Shown one piece after another: positions 26,401 to 41,400 of a stretch of DNA of 64,000 bases. The notes under the pieces were generated by a model. It was not told the origin of the DNA. It did not search any database and was given only the letters and a program-made list of their open reading frames with translations. How positions within the stretch are numbered: position 1 is the stretch's first letter; the number at the start of each line of letters is the position of its first letter. The DNA comes from Sipunculus nudus (Eukaryota; Annelida; Sipuncula; Golfingiida; Sipunculidae): positions 16,608,729 to 16,672,728 of the forward strand of contig CM049314.1 in the NCBI GenBank assembly GCA_026874595.1. Direction: 5' to 3'. The position numbers and the translations under genes were made by a program.

Positions 26401-29400
26401 TACTGCTGGACCACAAACTACTCACTCTGCAGCCCAAAGTACAGCATCAACTGGGACTCCAGCGCCAACAACAGCAGCTACATCTGGTAAGAATGGCAGC
26501 AGTGTCTGCTGAGTTAGTGGTATTCTATAACCAGACCTCATATGAAGCCTCTACTGCCACAGAGTTTTCAATTTCCAGCCCATTTAAAATAAAGTTAAAA
26601 AAGTAAATATCATAATATTCTGTATATACTCAGGAGTGCTGGGGGGTCAGAGGTCACTAAAGTTGACAGGCATGCTCTCCAACAGTCCACCAGCAGTCCT
26701 GTTGAACTGATTGCTTTATGAGCCTCGCCCTTAAGGTTAAACAAGTTTACAGACAAATGATTTCTGATTATTAGAGAATTCTGGTTTGGTATCTCTGTAT
26801 GATTTCGAACAGCTCTGGAGTTTTATGGTTCCTTTGCTATACAAGATATGGTCACTAACCAAAGACTGTGAAATATGGTCACTGCTGTGTGAGTAATCAT
26901 GTAGATGAATTAAAAAATTGAAAAATATCCATTGATGAAAACATGTGCTCCAGCTAAACCACAGCAGAGGTCGCAAACCAGAGTGTTTGTAAACCAGTGT
27001 TTGTAAACCAGAAGCATCATTATGGTTATAAAATTAAAATTTCTTTTAAAAAATCTTTATAGCATTAAATTATCTTTTGCTTAAGCTGAGCTCATCACCT
27101 GGACATCATGGCCAACAAGTCAACTTTGAGACAAAAATAAAAAAGGTTTGGTTCTCAGGCACTTTTTTTCAGAAATCAGTGTGGGCAGGCAATTTTTGGG
27201 GGGGAGAAAAATGTCATATGATCAGGGAAAAACCTGATAATAACAGAATTTTTTTTGCTAAACAGGTAAAAGCACTACATAACAAAGGAAATCTTATCAA
27301 AATTGTATTATTTTATCTTCTTGAATGAAATGTCCTAGCCGCTGGAGCTCAATATTTATAAGTTTCTATTGAAATCAAAATAAAATTTTTTATGCCGAGG
27401 GGGGGATAAAAATTGATGCGTATGGTGCCTGAGAACCATAACTTTTATTTTTTTTGGTTTTAATTATGTAAATTTGCTGCTGCCTGTCAGTAGATCAAAA
27501 TTATGATAATTGCTGTAAACCTGTGCAGTATTTATGGCTTTATAGTAAAGATAAGGTCATTTGTTATACTGTACCATTTGGTGTCAAACAACTGTTGGAA
27601 AAATATCCCTGAAAATGAATTCCCTTCATAATTCTTGGAAGACAGTGGAATTACATATATATTGCATGTGCCTTCCTGCAGTTAACTACATATGATTCAA
27701 GCTACCAGTTCAATTTCAATAAGAAAAAACTGTTTAAAGCATTAACACTAAAAGTTGTAAAATAAGAAATAATTTGAATACCACCGGTACTGTGCCCTGT
27801 TTTGAGGTATACCAGGGTCTGCTTGTAGTACCTTGTCTGTGTTCTGTAGCCTGAGTGTGGCAGCATGCGTTGACATTCTGTGTTAGCATGTCATAGTAAT
27901 CTTGATGTTACTTAAAGAGTGTCTTCTTTTAGACTTTATCTTTCAGTGTTGACAAATGGTAAAGTTGATGATGACATGGTCATATCTCTCATGATGACTG
28001 ATGTTAATACCCTGCTTTATTGAATATATCCAGTCTGCATATTAAAAATTTTAAGCTCAGGAGTTGTAGCACTTATGATTATTTGGGCTTATTTACAAGT
28101 TGCTTGTCAGTAAATTTAAAAACTAAACACATTGTTACTAGCACCATCCGTGTGGGAAAATTGAAGAGGAACTGTTTGATTAGGCCACAGTAACCACAGT
28201 TACAAATATATAAAATAACTAACTCAGGATGGACCAGTCTGAAAACCACTAGGTACTAAATTCAAGCATGGTTATACCGGTACTCAAGACATACTGGAGC
28301 AAGGAAACATTATCAAGGAGTCTGAAGGATCCTGTGTACATTGATAGGAAGAGATCACTGGAGATAATGAACTTTAAAAACAGCGTAGTTTATGTCACCC
28401 TGTCTATTTATTTACTGTTAATACATGCCTAATGCATAGAATGACTTAAGAAGTGATTACACCCCCACTTCCGTGTCATAAAACAATGCATTCAGCTCTC
28501 TTAATCTGTGTGGTGAAATTACTATGTATAGAAATTATATAATGTGTCAAAGTGTACCATAGTGGTACTGATCATGAAGTTCAGTACCAGGTTTGTGAGG
28601 TACTGGTGTCTCTGAAATTTATAAGGATGAATGGCAGGGCTTGACATTTACTTTTGTTAGTACTTGCCAAGTAGTTCATGTGACAACCAGCTTTTATTTG
28701 CCCTACACAAATTTTTACTTCTTCCATAAAAATCAGTGATCTTGGCCACAACTACAAAAAAATGTGATCCACAAGATTATTTTGCAACAGTATAGCTATT
28801 TAAATGTTTGTTTGTCAATAATATTTATATTTAGCATTTGCATACAATATGACTCCACTTCTGCTGAAGTAGAAAGTGGCTAACTTAAGATTAGTTAAGA
28901 TTCAGGCTTTTGTGTCAAGGTCTATGTTACACCAATTTTCCCAGTGGGGCAAGTAGGAACCCACTATTGGTTGCCCTTCCACAACTTTCTGGAACTTTTA
29001 CTTGCCCTGGGCAAGTGGTTAACCGTTAATGTTGAGCAGTGCCTGGTCATATCACATTTTTATGCCCCCGCCACAAAGTGGCCGGGGCATATAGTTTTAT
29101 CCATGTCCGTCATATCGTCCTTCCATCCTTCTGTCATTCTGAAATCTAACAGTTGTACAGACTTTTTTTTTGCAATGCCTGCAGATATTAGCCTGATTTT
29201 TGGTGTGTGGTTGACCTACTTTGACCGTTTTATGGCTCCTAAACTTAGAAAATTTCATGAAAAAAAGAAATTTTCATGACAAATACATATGTACAGACTT
29301 TTTTTCGCAATGCCTGCAGATATTGGCCTGATTTTAGGTGTGTGGGCAGATAATGACCAGTTACAGATCGAGTTCGCGTTTCGTCCCTGTTGACCTACTT

Positions 29401-32400
29401 TTGACAGTTTTACGGCTCCTTAACTTAGAAAATTTCATGAAAGTAGAAATTTTCATTAAAAAATACGCATATATGGACTTTTTTTCGCAATGCCTGCAGA
29501 TATTAGCCTGATTTTTTATGTGTGGGCAGATAATGACCAGTTACAGATCGAGTTCGCGTTTCGTCCCGGTTGACCTTCTTTTGACCGTTTTACAGCTCCT
29601 TAGAAAATTTCATGAAAGTAGAAATTTTCATGACAAATACACATGTACGGACTTTTTTTTGCAATGCCTGCAAATATTCCCCTGATTTTTGGTGTGTGGG
29701 CAGATAATGACCATTCACAGGTAGAGTTCATGTTTTGTCTCAGTTGACATACTTTTGACCGTTTGACAGTGCCCTTACATAGAAAGTTTCATGAAAAATA
29801 GAAATTTTCATAACAAATGCATATGTACGGACTTTTTTTCCGCAATGCCTGCAGATACCACCCTGATTTTTTATGTGTGGCCAGATAATGACCAGTTACA
29901 GATCGAGTTTGCATTCCGTCCCGGTTGACCTACTATTGATTGTTTTACGGCTCCTAAACATAGAAAATTTCATGAAAAATATAAATTTTCATGACAAATG
30001 TATATGTACAGCCGTTTTTAACCCTGAGCTCATAGGCTGATGGGTGATTGTCGTCACCCAAGCTGTCTGTCTGTCCGCCCGCCTGGCGTCCGTCTGTCCT
30101 GCATCTGTTAACTTTTACTTTGTGAGTGGGATATCTCTAAAAGGATTCACCGTTGGAATTTTATTTCATCAGTGAAGATTTATATAGATAAAATCTCAGT
30201 CAAGTTGAAGATGATGAACTTGACCCATTTTTTACATTTTAGAGCTGATTACAGAAAAAAACTCAGAAGCTTATATCTCAGGAACCATTGTGTGGATTTT
30301 CACAAAACTTACTTTGATCATTGGCACTGAAGGTCTGTATGTGCTGCACAATTTTGGTGGCACCACCTCCAATTTCTGATTTTTTAATCAATTTTTATTG
30401 GATTTTTCAATTTTGGCCTTGTGAGCGGGATATCTCTGAAAGGATTTACTGTTGGAATTTTATTTCATCAGTGAAGATGTATATCAACAAAATCTTGGTC
30501 AAGTGCAAAGATGGGTGACCTTGACCTATTTTTCTTTGTTTTAGAGCTGACTATACAAAAACACTCAGAAGCTTTTATCTCAGGAACCATTTGGTGGATT
30601 GTTATGAGACATGTTACATACCTCTCCAATTTAAATTTATAACTGATTATCAAATTTTGCTAATATTCTAGTTTCGCAATGCAATGCTCACAGATACTGG
30701 CCTAATGTTTGGTCTATGGGCGCATAATGACCACTGACAGAGTTCGCGTTTCGTCCCAGTTGACCTATTTTTAACCATATGACAGATCCTGAACTTAGAA
30801 AATTTCATTAAAGACAGAAATTTTTATGAAAAATGCACATGTATGGACTTTTTTTTCACAATGCCTGCAGATACTGGCCTGATTTTTGGTGTGTTGCTTG
30901 ATAATGACCCGTTCAGATCAAGTTTGCATTTTGCCCTTGTTGACCTACTTTTGACCATACCACACCTCCTGTACTAAAAACATTTTACAAAATTTAACAA
31001 ATGTTACTAAATTTGCCCCAGGCAGGGGCATTCGTGTCGCTCCGATACATCTGGTTTAGGATGAATACATTTTACTCATGGTGAGCACCAGTTGACATCT
31101 TGTTAAAATTATAATTGGATTAAAAGGATTTTTGAATTGTTGGTGCATCCAGATTAAACCTAGCACTATCATATTTATAAACATTTATATTTATAATAAT
31201 ATGTTGTCACAGTGTAAACACCTGTGTTACCTGACAGGAATAAAACACCTGGTCATGAGCCAGACAGGTACTGGTAATTCAGGTTAATGGGGATTTTTTA
31301 TATAAATTACGTATGTGCAGACACAGTTGGTATGTAAGTAGCACAAAATAGTCCGATCACTAAGTTATATGCAGCAAATAAATGTAATGATGCCTGTATT
31401 AATTCATCCACTCTCCCCATATAGACAGTGACTTGTCACAGATAGAACCTGAAGTCCATGAGCATCATTTAATCGTATTTGCTCATGTTCCTGCTATCAG
31501 TATTGCTATCTGTATGATGTATGTGTAGATGAGTACAGCTGGTCAAGTTGATTACCAGATGAATGTTTAACCAGGCCATGCTGGTCATACAGTGCACCTC
31601 TATCCCTCTTTTATTAAATTTCCTTGTAACTGAAAACAGTAACATGTATTATTGTGTAGTTTGAATGCCCGGTTTTTGAATGGAGCAGCTTTGACATATG
31701 TCAGTTGTATGTAAAGGTTACCAGCATGACAGATGATGTGGTCTGTGGAACTGTTAGTTTACCTGTGTAATGTGTAAGGATGAGGAAGTTCTGTTGGAGG
31801 ACTTAATGATGTGAATGGTACTCTGACAAGACCTACACCCTTGTGTAGCTTTGATATATTTTTAACATTATACCCTTGCAATAGTAGCCAAATTGTAACT
31901 TTATTAAACTGAGTAGTACTTACGGATAAAAAGCCACTTTGTACAAATTTTATTATTTGTGCACAATAAAGTGGATTAACATGAATATTACATTTAGTAT
32001 CTACATATATAACCACTGGACACCCTGAGACATGATCAACTCTTGTTATGGCTGTGTCAGTCAAATATTCACAGCTTGTCCCCTTCAGGCACTTATTGGG
32101 AATTGGCCCAAATATTGTGTTCTGCTTTTTCTTCTCAAAGGTTACAAATTCATGATATTCATAAAAAGAAATTATTCCAATGTAAAACCTTTCTGAATTA
32201 GACGCCTCATCCACACAGGTTAACAATTATTTACATGTATACCATAGCCTCATGCCCACCGCAGGTACAGTTACCACACCAGGAGTGCTAAAAATAAACA
32301 GGCAAAATATTTATATTAGGCCAAACCAAAAAATAAGGTTTGGTTCTCAGGTACCTTTTTCCAGAAATCAATGTGGGCAGGCCTTTTTTATGCCCCCGCC

Positions 32401-35400
32401 ACAAGGTGGCCGGGGCATATAGTTTTACCCATGTCCGTCATTCCGTCCTTCCGTCATTCTGAAATCAAACAGTTGTACGGACTTTTTTTCGCAATGCCTG
32501 CAGATATTGGCCTGATTTTTGGTGTGTGGGCAGATATAGACCAGTTACAGATCGAGTTCGCGTTTCGTCCCGGTTGACCTACTTTTGACCGTTTCACGGC
32601 TCCTAAACTTAGAAAATTTCATGAAAAATAGAAATTTTCATGACAAATACACATGTACGGACTTTTTTTCGCAATGCCTGCAGATATTGGCCTAATTTTT
32701 GGTGTGTGGGCAGATAATGACGAGTTACAGATCGAGTTCATGTTTCGTCCCGGTTGACCTAATTTTGACCGTTTTACGGCTCTGAAACTTAGAAAAATTC
32801 ATGAAAAATAGAAATTTTCATGACAAATACACATGTACGGACTTTTTTTCGCAATGCCTGCAGATATTGGCCTAATTTTTGGTGTGTGGGCAGATAATGA
32901 CGAGTTACAGATCGAGTTTGCGTTTGGTCCCGGTTGACCCACTTTTGACCGTTTTACGGCTCCTAAACTTAGAAAATTTCATTAAAAATAGAAATTTTCA
33001 TGCAAATACACTTGTACAGACTTTTTTTAGCAATGCCTGCAGATATTGGCCTGATTTTTGGTGTGTGGGCAGATAATGACCAGTTACAGATCGAGTTCAT
33101 GTTTCGTCCCGGTTGACCTAATTTTGACCGTTTTACGGCTCCGAAACTTAGAAAAAACATGAAAAATAGAAATTTTCATGACAAATACACATGTACAGCC
33201 GTTTTTAGCCCTCAGCTCATAGGCTGATTGGCTATTGTCGTCACCCAAGCTGTCCATCTGTCCATCTGTCTGTCCGGTGTCTGTCCGTCCGTCCGTCCGT
33301 CCGTTCCGCGTCTGTTAACTTTTACCTTGTGAGCGGGATATCTCTAAAAGGATTCACCGTTGGAATTTTATTTCAGCAGTGAAGATGTATATCGATAAAA
33401 TCTCGGTCAAGTTCGAAGATGGGTGACCTTGACCCATTTTTCTACATTTTAGAGCTGATTATAGAAAAACACTCAGAAGTTTATATCTCAGGAACCATTG
33501 TGTGGATTTTCACAAAACTTACTTTGATCATTGGGACTGATGGTCTGTATGTGCTGCACAATTTTGGTGGCCCCACCTGCAATTTCTGATTTTTAATGAA
33601 ATTTTATCGGATTTTTTCAATTTTGGCCTTTTGTGCAGGATATCTCCAAAGGTATTTAACACAGGAACTTCATTTCTTCAGTCCTATTGCATTATATTTA
33701 CAAAATCTTGGTCAAGTTCAAAGATGGGTGATCTTGACCTACTTTTCAAGGTCACAGAGCTTTTTTATAGAAAAAAACTTAGGAGCTTATTTCTCAGGAA
33801 GCATTTGGTGGATTGTTATGAAACATGGTATATACCTCTCCAATTTAAATTTATAAATGATTATCAAATTTTGCTAATATTCTAGTTTCGCAATGCAATG
33901 CTAACAGATACTGGCCTAATGTTTGGTCTGTGGGGGCATAATGACCACTTACAGATCGAGTTCGCATTTCGTCCCAGTTAACCTATTTTTCACCATATGA
34001 CAGATCCTGAACATAGAAAATTTCATGAAAGACAGAAATTTTCATGAAAAATGCACATATATGGACTTTTTTTCACAATGCTTGCAGATACTGGCCTGAT
34101 TTTTGGTGTGTTGCTTGATAATGACCCTTTACAGATTGAGTTTGCATTTTGCCCTTGTTGACCTACTTTTGACCATACAACACTTCCTGAACTTAAAAAA
34201 AATTACAAATTTTAACAAATGTTTTCAATTTGCCCCAGGCGGGGGCATTCGTGTCGTTCCGACACATCTAGTTTTAACTTATATTTAATAAAAAATGTCA
34301 AAAGATCAGGGAAAAGCATGATAATAACAGAATTGTTGTGCTAAACAGGTTAAAGCACTACATAACAAAGGAAATTTTATCAATAATGTATTATTTTATC
34401 TTCTTGAAAGAAATGTCCAGCTGAAGCTTAAAATTGATAAGTTTCTGTCAAAAATTAAAATAATTTTTTTTGATGCAGGGATTAAAATTGACGCAGGTGG
34501 TGCCTGAGAACCATACCTTTTATTTATTTTTTTTGGCCTGAAAAATGTGAACATATCTTTATGTTAATCTGTATAAAATAACTGTATTTAAACAATATCA
34601 GAACTTTTTAATTGCCTACCAATAATGAACAAGAATTCCCTCTTGGATTATTCACCAATTGACAGATATATTTAATTAATTACATGTTAATGGATATATT
34701 CTGTATAGGTTATTTTATGGTAAAATGTTTAGAATAGTGCCCTCACGGAACACTGAAAATCTTGAAAATTCAACTCAGCAACTATTAAGCCAACAACAGT
34801 ATACACATGTACATCAGCCGTCAGTCCAGTGTCAATGGGAATTAATGGTACAGTGTAGAGACACATACTGGACAATAACACTATTTGATTAATTCCATTG
34901 CTGTTTCAATGTCACTGTCATGGCCTAATCAGGTGGACAGTGAAGACCGCTAGCCATGAATGTTTGTGTTTGTCACATCTTTGATGGTTCAGGCACTAAT
35001 TTACCTGATAAACACAAACATGGACTGTTGTCACATGCCCTCAGTGTCATAAGTAAAGATTAATCGCTCTTGATTATCACCTGATAGCGGTAATCAATTT
35101 ATCTGTGGCTGGAGGCAGTTGGACCACGGTACCCCAGTATTATGTACCACTGTATTTATTTTATACCAGATATTCTGCATATCGCATATAGCACATTTAT
35201 TAGTCCAGTACAGTCTGGCATGCACACAAGACCGCAGGAAAAATGAAACTGCATGGTTTGTAAACTTTACTCCCTCACTATCATGCTGTTGATGTGCTGC
35301 TGATCAGGAGGGTATCATACACACATTTGTCTGAGGAATGTTGATTTTATGTGCTGTATATGAAAACCAGTTCAAGATGAATTCAACTTAATTAAATACA

Positions 35401-38400
35401 GTTGACTTGCTTGTTGACACCTGAGACTGTTAGTTAGGCTGTGCTGAGAATGGTGATTAAGATGGACCTATCTGTTGATAATGTGCCTCAGTGAAACATT
35501 CAAGCTTCTGACAACATGCTAAGAATAATGACAAGGAGTACCATATAATATAGACATCAGAATGAATACTGTACACACTAGTTCTTTCTGCCAAAATCTC
35601 AGAGGTGTTTGAAAACTGGTGACTTTGACCTTGATCTTCAAGTTCAAATCTGCTGAAATCTAGAATTGTTGTTTTGAGATGGTGTATATTTCTACAACTT
35701 AGTTTTGGGATGGCCCGTAGGGAGGAGACATATATCTGTTTTTGCAAAGCCATTATAGTTATACACTTTACTGTCATGTTTACTGATAAGTTAACTACAT
35801 CCTTAAGCCTACTAGTGTAAATGTGAGGCACTTGTGTATGGTAGTAATAGTATCAGTACCAGCTTAACTACAGCGCTACCCCCCTCCCCCCCATCAAACA
35901 CTTATAATAACAAAATAATACCAGCTTAACTACAGCGCTCCCCCCCATCAAACAAACTTATAATAACAAAATAATACCAGCTTAACAACAGCGCTCCCCC
36001 CCCCCCCCCCCCCCCCACCATCAAACACACTTATAATAACAAAATAATACCAGCTTAACTACAGGCCTACGCCTCCCCTCCCCCCCCCCCAAACTCTGCC
36101 TGTGCATACACACCTGTTAGTCCTTAGAATATAGTGCCCCTAAAACCTTTCAGTAGTTGCTAAAAAGCCAAAGACTTAAAAAACTTTGAAAAATGCTATT
36201 ACAGTATATAATTGGTGATAAATTATTTTACAGTTATATTTACTGATCTGTTAGTTTAGATGTTGTAAGTCATGAAAAATATTACTGGGTATTATATTTT
36301 GACCTGGCTCAGTCAGTTAAGTTTTACCCCATCCACAAAACCTTTTTACCTTTATTAGGCCTTGTCACATTGGGGGTATCTATGAAAGTAACAGATTTAA
36401 ATATCCCGGTTAGAACTTCCCAAGTTGTATTTCCCTAAGGCCAGATTTAGAGACAATCCTTCTCATAATTATCCAAAAATGTGAAGTAAGACCAGTTATT
36501 ATATTGAATCAGATAAATGTTACATTAAATACATATACATATAACAAAACTTCAATACAGGCAGATTCAAGAACTTGTAAAATTATAATGCACAATTAAC
36601 AGATACTAGTAGGTGCATATACCTTAAGCATTACACTGATACATAAAAGAAACCTTTGAAATCAGGTTCATAGATTCAGATATACAAAATAACACACATA
36701 TAATATAACATAATATAATATAAACCAATTTTTGTTTTTCCAATTAATCATTTATATTGACACACAGGATATATTTTAGCTGTACTCGGGACAGACTTCC
36801 TTCTTGATTAAGATGTTTATTTCCTGGTTCATCATTTGATGATAGATGTGATGTAGTGTACAAAGAATTTTGTTATTTGTTGGTGTGTGGTTACTGGGAA
36901 AACCAGGGATTACCAACAGCAATAGGAGCCCAGATTTGTTTCAGGAAACAGCCACTAGAGGTCACTCTGCTCCCATTTCACCAAGTTGGTCTCACACTTG
37001 AATCATATGATTGATGTCATGTGATATGCAACACTCAAGATTGTGCAGGCTCATTTCTTTTTATATGATGACTGTTAATATAAACCAAAAGACATTTCTT
37101 ACCTGACCACATAGGTAACTAGGTCCTGTTTATGATGCTAGCCGACTTGTCCTGGGAGAGGCTGGTTAAAATCATGTACTGGTATATAAACAAAGCTGAC
37201 CCAGCAAGATACAGTCTCCACTTATTGTATAACAATTTTTAACAGGATGTTCTATCATATTGTTGTTTGATTGAAAACAGCACTTTCATATTTAGTAAAG
37301 GAGAATCACCAGTCCCAGAAAAAAGCAAACTATAAGTTGAAGCTAACCCTGAATAGTATCATTGGAAAAAATCCAGTCTTTTATAGATACAAAATTTATA
37401 ATGACAAATCAAGTAAGGTTTACATATTTTTGAATACCCACGGAATGTCTAATAATTTGATTATTTTGTTGTGTAGGATGATTATTGACCTATCTCTTCA
37501 CACTAGTGACACCTATTGGTGGCAACTGGCACTTAAGGTTCTTGGCTGTAACAAAAAATAAAGATAATACTTTGTTATATCCCATATGAGTAAACTTTAT
37601 AATCAGACCTTATTATAAAACATGAGGTTTCTGCCAGATTTCTGGCGTGTCTGATTTCACTTGATAAAACCTGTGATGGTGATTCTGAACGCAGATAACA
37701 TGAAGTGCACATACTTTAAGAAAAGTTGCTTGCTTGCAATTATTGTTTGTTGTATGATAATATTATTGTATATACAGTAAAACCTAGAAATTTTGACTAC
37801 TAAGGAGATCTTGATAAAGTGGTTGCATTATCGAGATGGTCGTCTAAACTAGGTCTCATACAAAGAGAAAAAAAAGTTGGAACAGTGAACAAATTGGTGG
37901 TTATTTTAGGTGGTCACTGAACTGAGGTGGACATTAGGCAGGTTTCACTGTGTTTGTTATTGTATGGTAATGGTATTGTGAATATTTTTTGTTGTATGAT
38001 AATGGTATTGTGAATATTTGTTGTATGGTAATGGTATTGTGAATATGATATTGATATTGTGAATATTTGTTGTTGTATGATAATGGTATGGTGATTATTG
38101 GTTGGATTGTGTGATACTTTAACAGTGATTAATTATTATGTTGTTAGAGGATTGTTGATTATTATTTGTCTCATTTCTCTTCTAGTGACAACAGCAGCTC
38201 AGCCCAACACCACGGCATATGTCCCCACAACTCCCGCTCCCCCATCAAGAAACTACACGGCCCGACAGTTCTTTGTCAGCGATGACAACAAAACCTGCAT
38301 CCTTGTTAACCTTGGGGCCAACTTCACTCTCACATATGAAACTGCTCCTAATGTTATGGTAAGTAATGTCATTAAGATAAACAAACTCACTCTCACATAT

Positions 38401-41400
38401 GAAACTGTTCCTAATGTAATGGTAAGTGATGTCATAAAGATAAACAAACTCACTCTCGCATATGAAACTGTTCCTAATGTAATGGTAAGTGATGTCATTA
38501 AGAAAAACAAACTCACTCTCGCATATGAAACTGTTCCTAATGTAATGGTAAGTGATGTCATTAAGATAAACAAACTCACTCTCACATATGAAACTGCTCC
38601 TAATGTAATGGTAAGTGATGTCATTAAGATAAACAAACTCACTCTCACATATAAAACTGCTCCTAATGTAATGGTAAGTAATTTCATTAAGATAAACAAA
38701 CTCACTTTCACATATGAAACTGCTCCTAATGTAACAGTTAGTGATGTCATTAAGATAAACTAACTCACTCTCCCATATGAAACTGCTCCTAATGTAATGG
38801 TAAGTGATGTCATAAAGATAAACAAACTCTCACATATGAAACTGCTCCTAATGTAAGGGTACTTAGTGATGTCATTAAGATAAACAAACTCACTCTGACA
38901 TATGAAACTGCTCCTAATGTAATGGTACTTAGGGATGTCATATTAACAATCAGACCTTTGTATTGCTGTTAGATCTGTAATACCACCTTGTGCACCATCT
39001 GGTGGTGACAGGGCTAGTTACCTCCCTGGTTGTCAAGTAATGTCTGTACTCAGAACACATCACCTCCTCTTTGAGTTTCTCAGTAGACATTCTGGATTTA
39101 GACTCCAATGTTTCTTTGTGCCTATGATATGCACTAAAATTGTGCATTTCTGGCACTGTAAATACAGCCAACAGCATCCACCGTCTATTACTTGTTGAAC
39201 ATTGTCAAAGATTGTTCGGATACTTCATCAACTGGAATCGCTGTTCTTCATTGTTAAAAATTAGGCAGTCATTGTGAACTGCCTGACCATATTTTGGATT
39301 ATTTGTCTCATAAGAATTATGTGCCAGGTAAAACAGGTCCGGCTGTAAGTCGACTTATATTTTGGCAGGATTGATGTTTCATTATGAATACTGATGTACA
39401 TAGCAATATTTTAGGTACTAGTATACAGCAGATTTCAAGTTATTAAACAAAGTGCATTAATTATCAATCATGGGTTATTTTTATTGTATCCGCCAAAACA
39501 AAGTTTTGCGGATACTATGATTTTGACCGGGTTCCACCGCCGCTGCATTAATTTCTTGAGAACTCCTCTGAGACTACTGGACAAATTTTACCAAAACTTA
39601 CACCAATTATCGGGTCACATGTGGACTTGTGCCTAACCAATTGGCCTTGACCTCTTACCTTTCCTCTCTGCCCAGCGTCCGTTTGTGTGTCTGTTTCCAC
39701 ACATAAACCCACATATCTTGGGAACCGTATGACTGATCAGGAAAAAAATTTTGTACAAATGTAGCCCTTGGATAGCTTTATAACATACACAAAAAATGGT
39801 GGCGCCACCTGCAGCCATTTTTGCAAAGCATCCATCTGTGTGTCTGCCTTGGGTTAAAATCACTCATATCTCTGCAGTGGTTTGACCAAATTACCTGAAA
39901 TTCGGCATGCCTATACATCCCGCATAGCTTTCTTGATTTTATGACAGGTGGCACCACTTACATTCACGTTCATGCTGTAGACATCCATGCTTATATCTCC
40001 AGACTCGTTCGACTAATCAGGAACCAAAATTATACACAAATGTAGCCCTTAGGTAGCTTTATAACATACACAAAAATGGTGGCTCCACCTGCAGCCATTT
40101 TTGCACAGTGTCCATCTGTTTGTCTGCTGTGGGATAAAATCACTCATATCTCTGCAGTGGTTTGACTTTTCAATGTGAAATTTTGCATGTGTATACATCT
40201 TGGATAGTTTCTCGTTCAAATAACAGGTGGTGCCACCTACAATCATGTTTACATGGCAGACATCCATTCTAATATGTAACACATGTAACTCTATTTCCCC
40301 TTGCCACTCAATCCATGCCTCATTTAACCCATCCTCCTTTGATTTTGGCAGATCCACGTAGTCGCTTGTCTAGTTTTTCAATCATTGTATCCCCAGACAA
40401 AGTCGGGATACTATAGTTTCACGACGGTCCTGCCGCCGCAGAAAAACCTTGTGAGCGGGATAACTCAAAAAATATTTCACTGATCTTTTTCAAACTTTAC
40501 ATTTGTATAGATATAGGTTAAGGGACAAAGCCTATTTAAAATGGGGTCATTACCTATGCTAGGAGAGTGACCTTGACCTTGAATAGGTCCATTTTTGCTG
40601 AAAATAACACAAATTCTAAAATATCTCAAGTAAGCTTGCATGGACTGGTTCCAAAAATCTAGGTGACCAAAGATCTTTGATAGCCTTATGATATACCGGA
40701 AACTGGTTGCGCCAACTATTATCCTTTTATTGTTTTTTCTTTTAATACGCCCATAATTGCCACTTGACAGTTCTGTAAGCATTATAAGTCAAAAACTAAT
40801 GGACCGATTTCTTTCATATTATGCACATGTAGAGAGATGGGTTATGGGATGAGGTCTATTTACATTTGGGTCATGACGTTTACCATGAGAGTGGCCTTGA
40901 CCTTTAATGTGTCCATATTTGGTGAAAATCGCACACCTCTTATGATATATATCCAGTGTTGATAGCCATATGGATTTCAAACGTGACTTATGTATGGCCC
41001 ACCACTAAAGTAAGAACCCTATAGGTTCTAGGGTCATGAGGTCAAAGGTCAAGATCACTGGACTCGCATCTTAAAATATACTGTGGAAGCATTTAAGCCA
41101 AACTTTCATCCCAGGTCTTCCATCCATAATATAGCTCACTTGCCAATAGTGGATGATCCATATCAATTTTGGGGTCACAAGGTCAAAGGTCAAGGCCACA
41201 GGAGCTATCTGTCAAAAAATTAGTTACTGGATGATAATTCCTGCTTTTATTGATGTATTGATTTCAAACTTGACTTATATATGTCCCATTGCAAAAGCAA
41301 GACCTGAATTGATTTTGGGGTCATGAGGTCAAAGGTCAAGGTCACAAGACACATCTTTAAAAAGATTGTGGATGCATTTTCAGCCAAACATTTAATCTCA

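Larger units (their letters stand above)
32317..34545. mobile_element. TIR MITE, family C, copy 2, split by a family A element
   Basis: The left part (about 32317-32389) carries GGCCAAACC...GGTTTGGTTCTCAGGTACC and GTGGGCAGGC. The right part (34272-34545) carries ATCAGGGAAAAGCATGATAA, AGCACTACATAACAAAGGAA and ends GGTGCCTGAGAACCATACC...TTTGGCC. Joined, they equal the uninterrupted copy at 27131-27457. The break is a T run, where A2 (32390-34271) was inserted. Confidence 0.8.

Noticed and set aside
26346-26606. 86-codon plus frame overlapping LAMP coding exon 2
   Set aside because: It is out of frame with the spliced LAMP reading and runs through the donor into intron.
38253-38750. 165-codon minus-strand frame
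   Set aside because: It is the complement of the 63-bp in-frame array; any repeat with a period divisible by three keeps other frames open as well.
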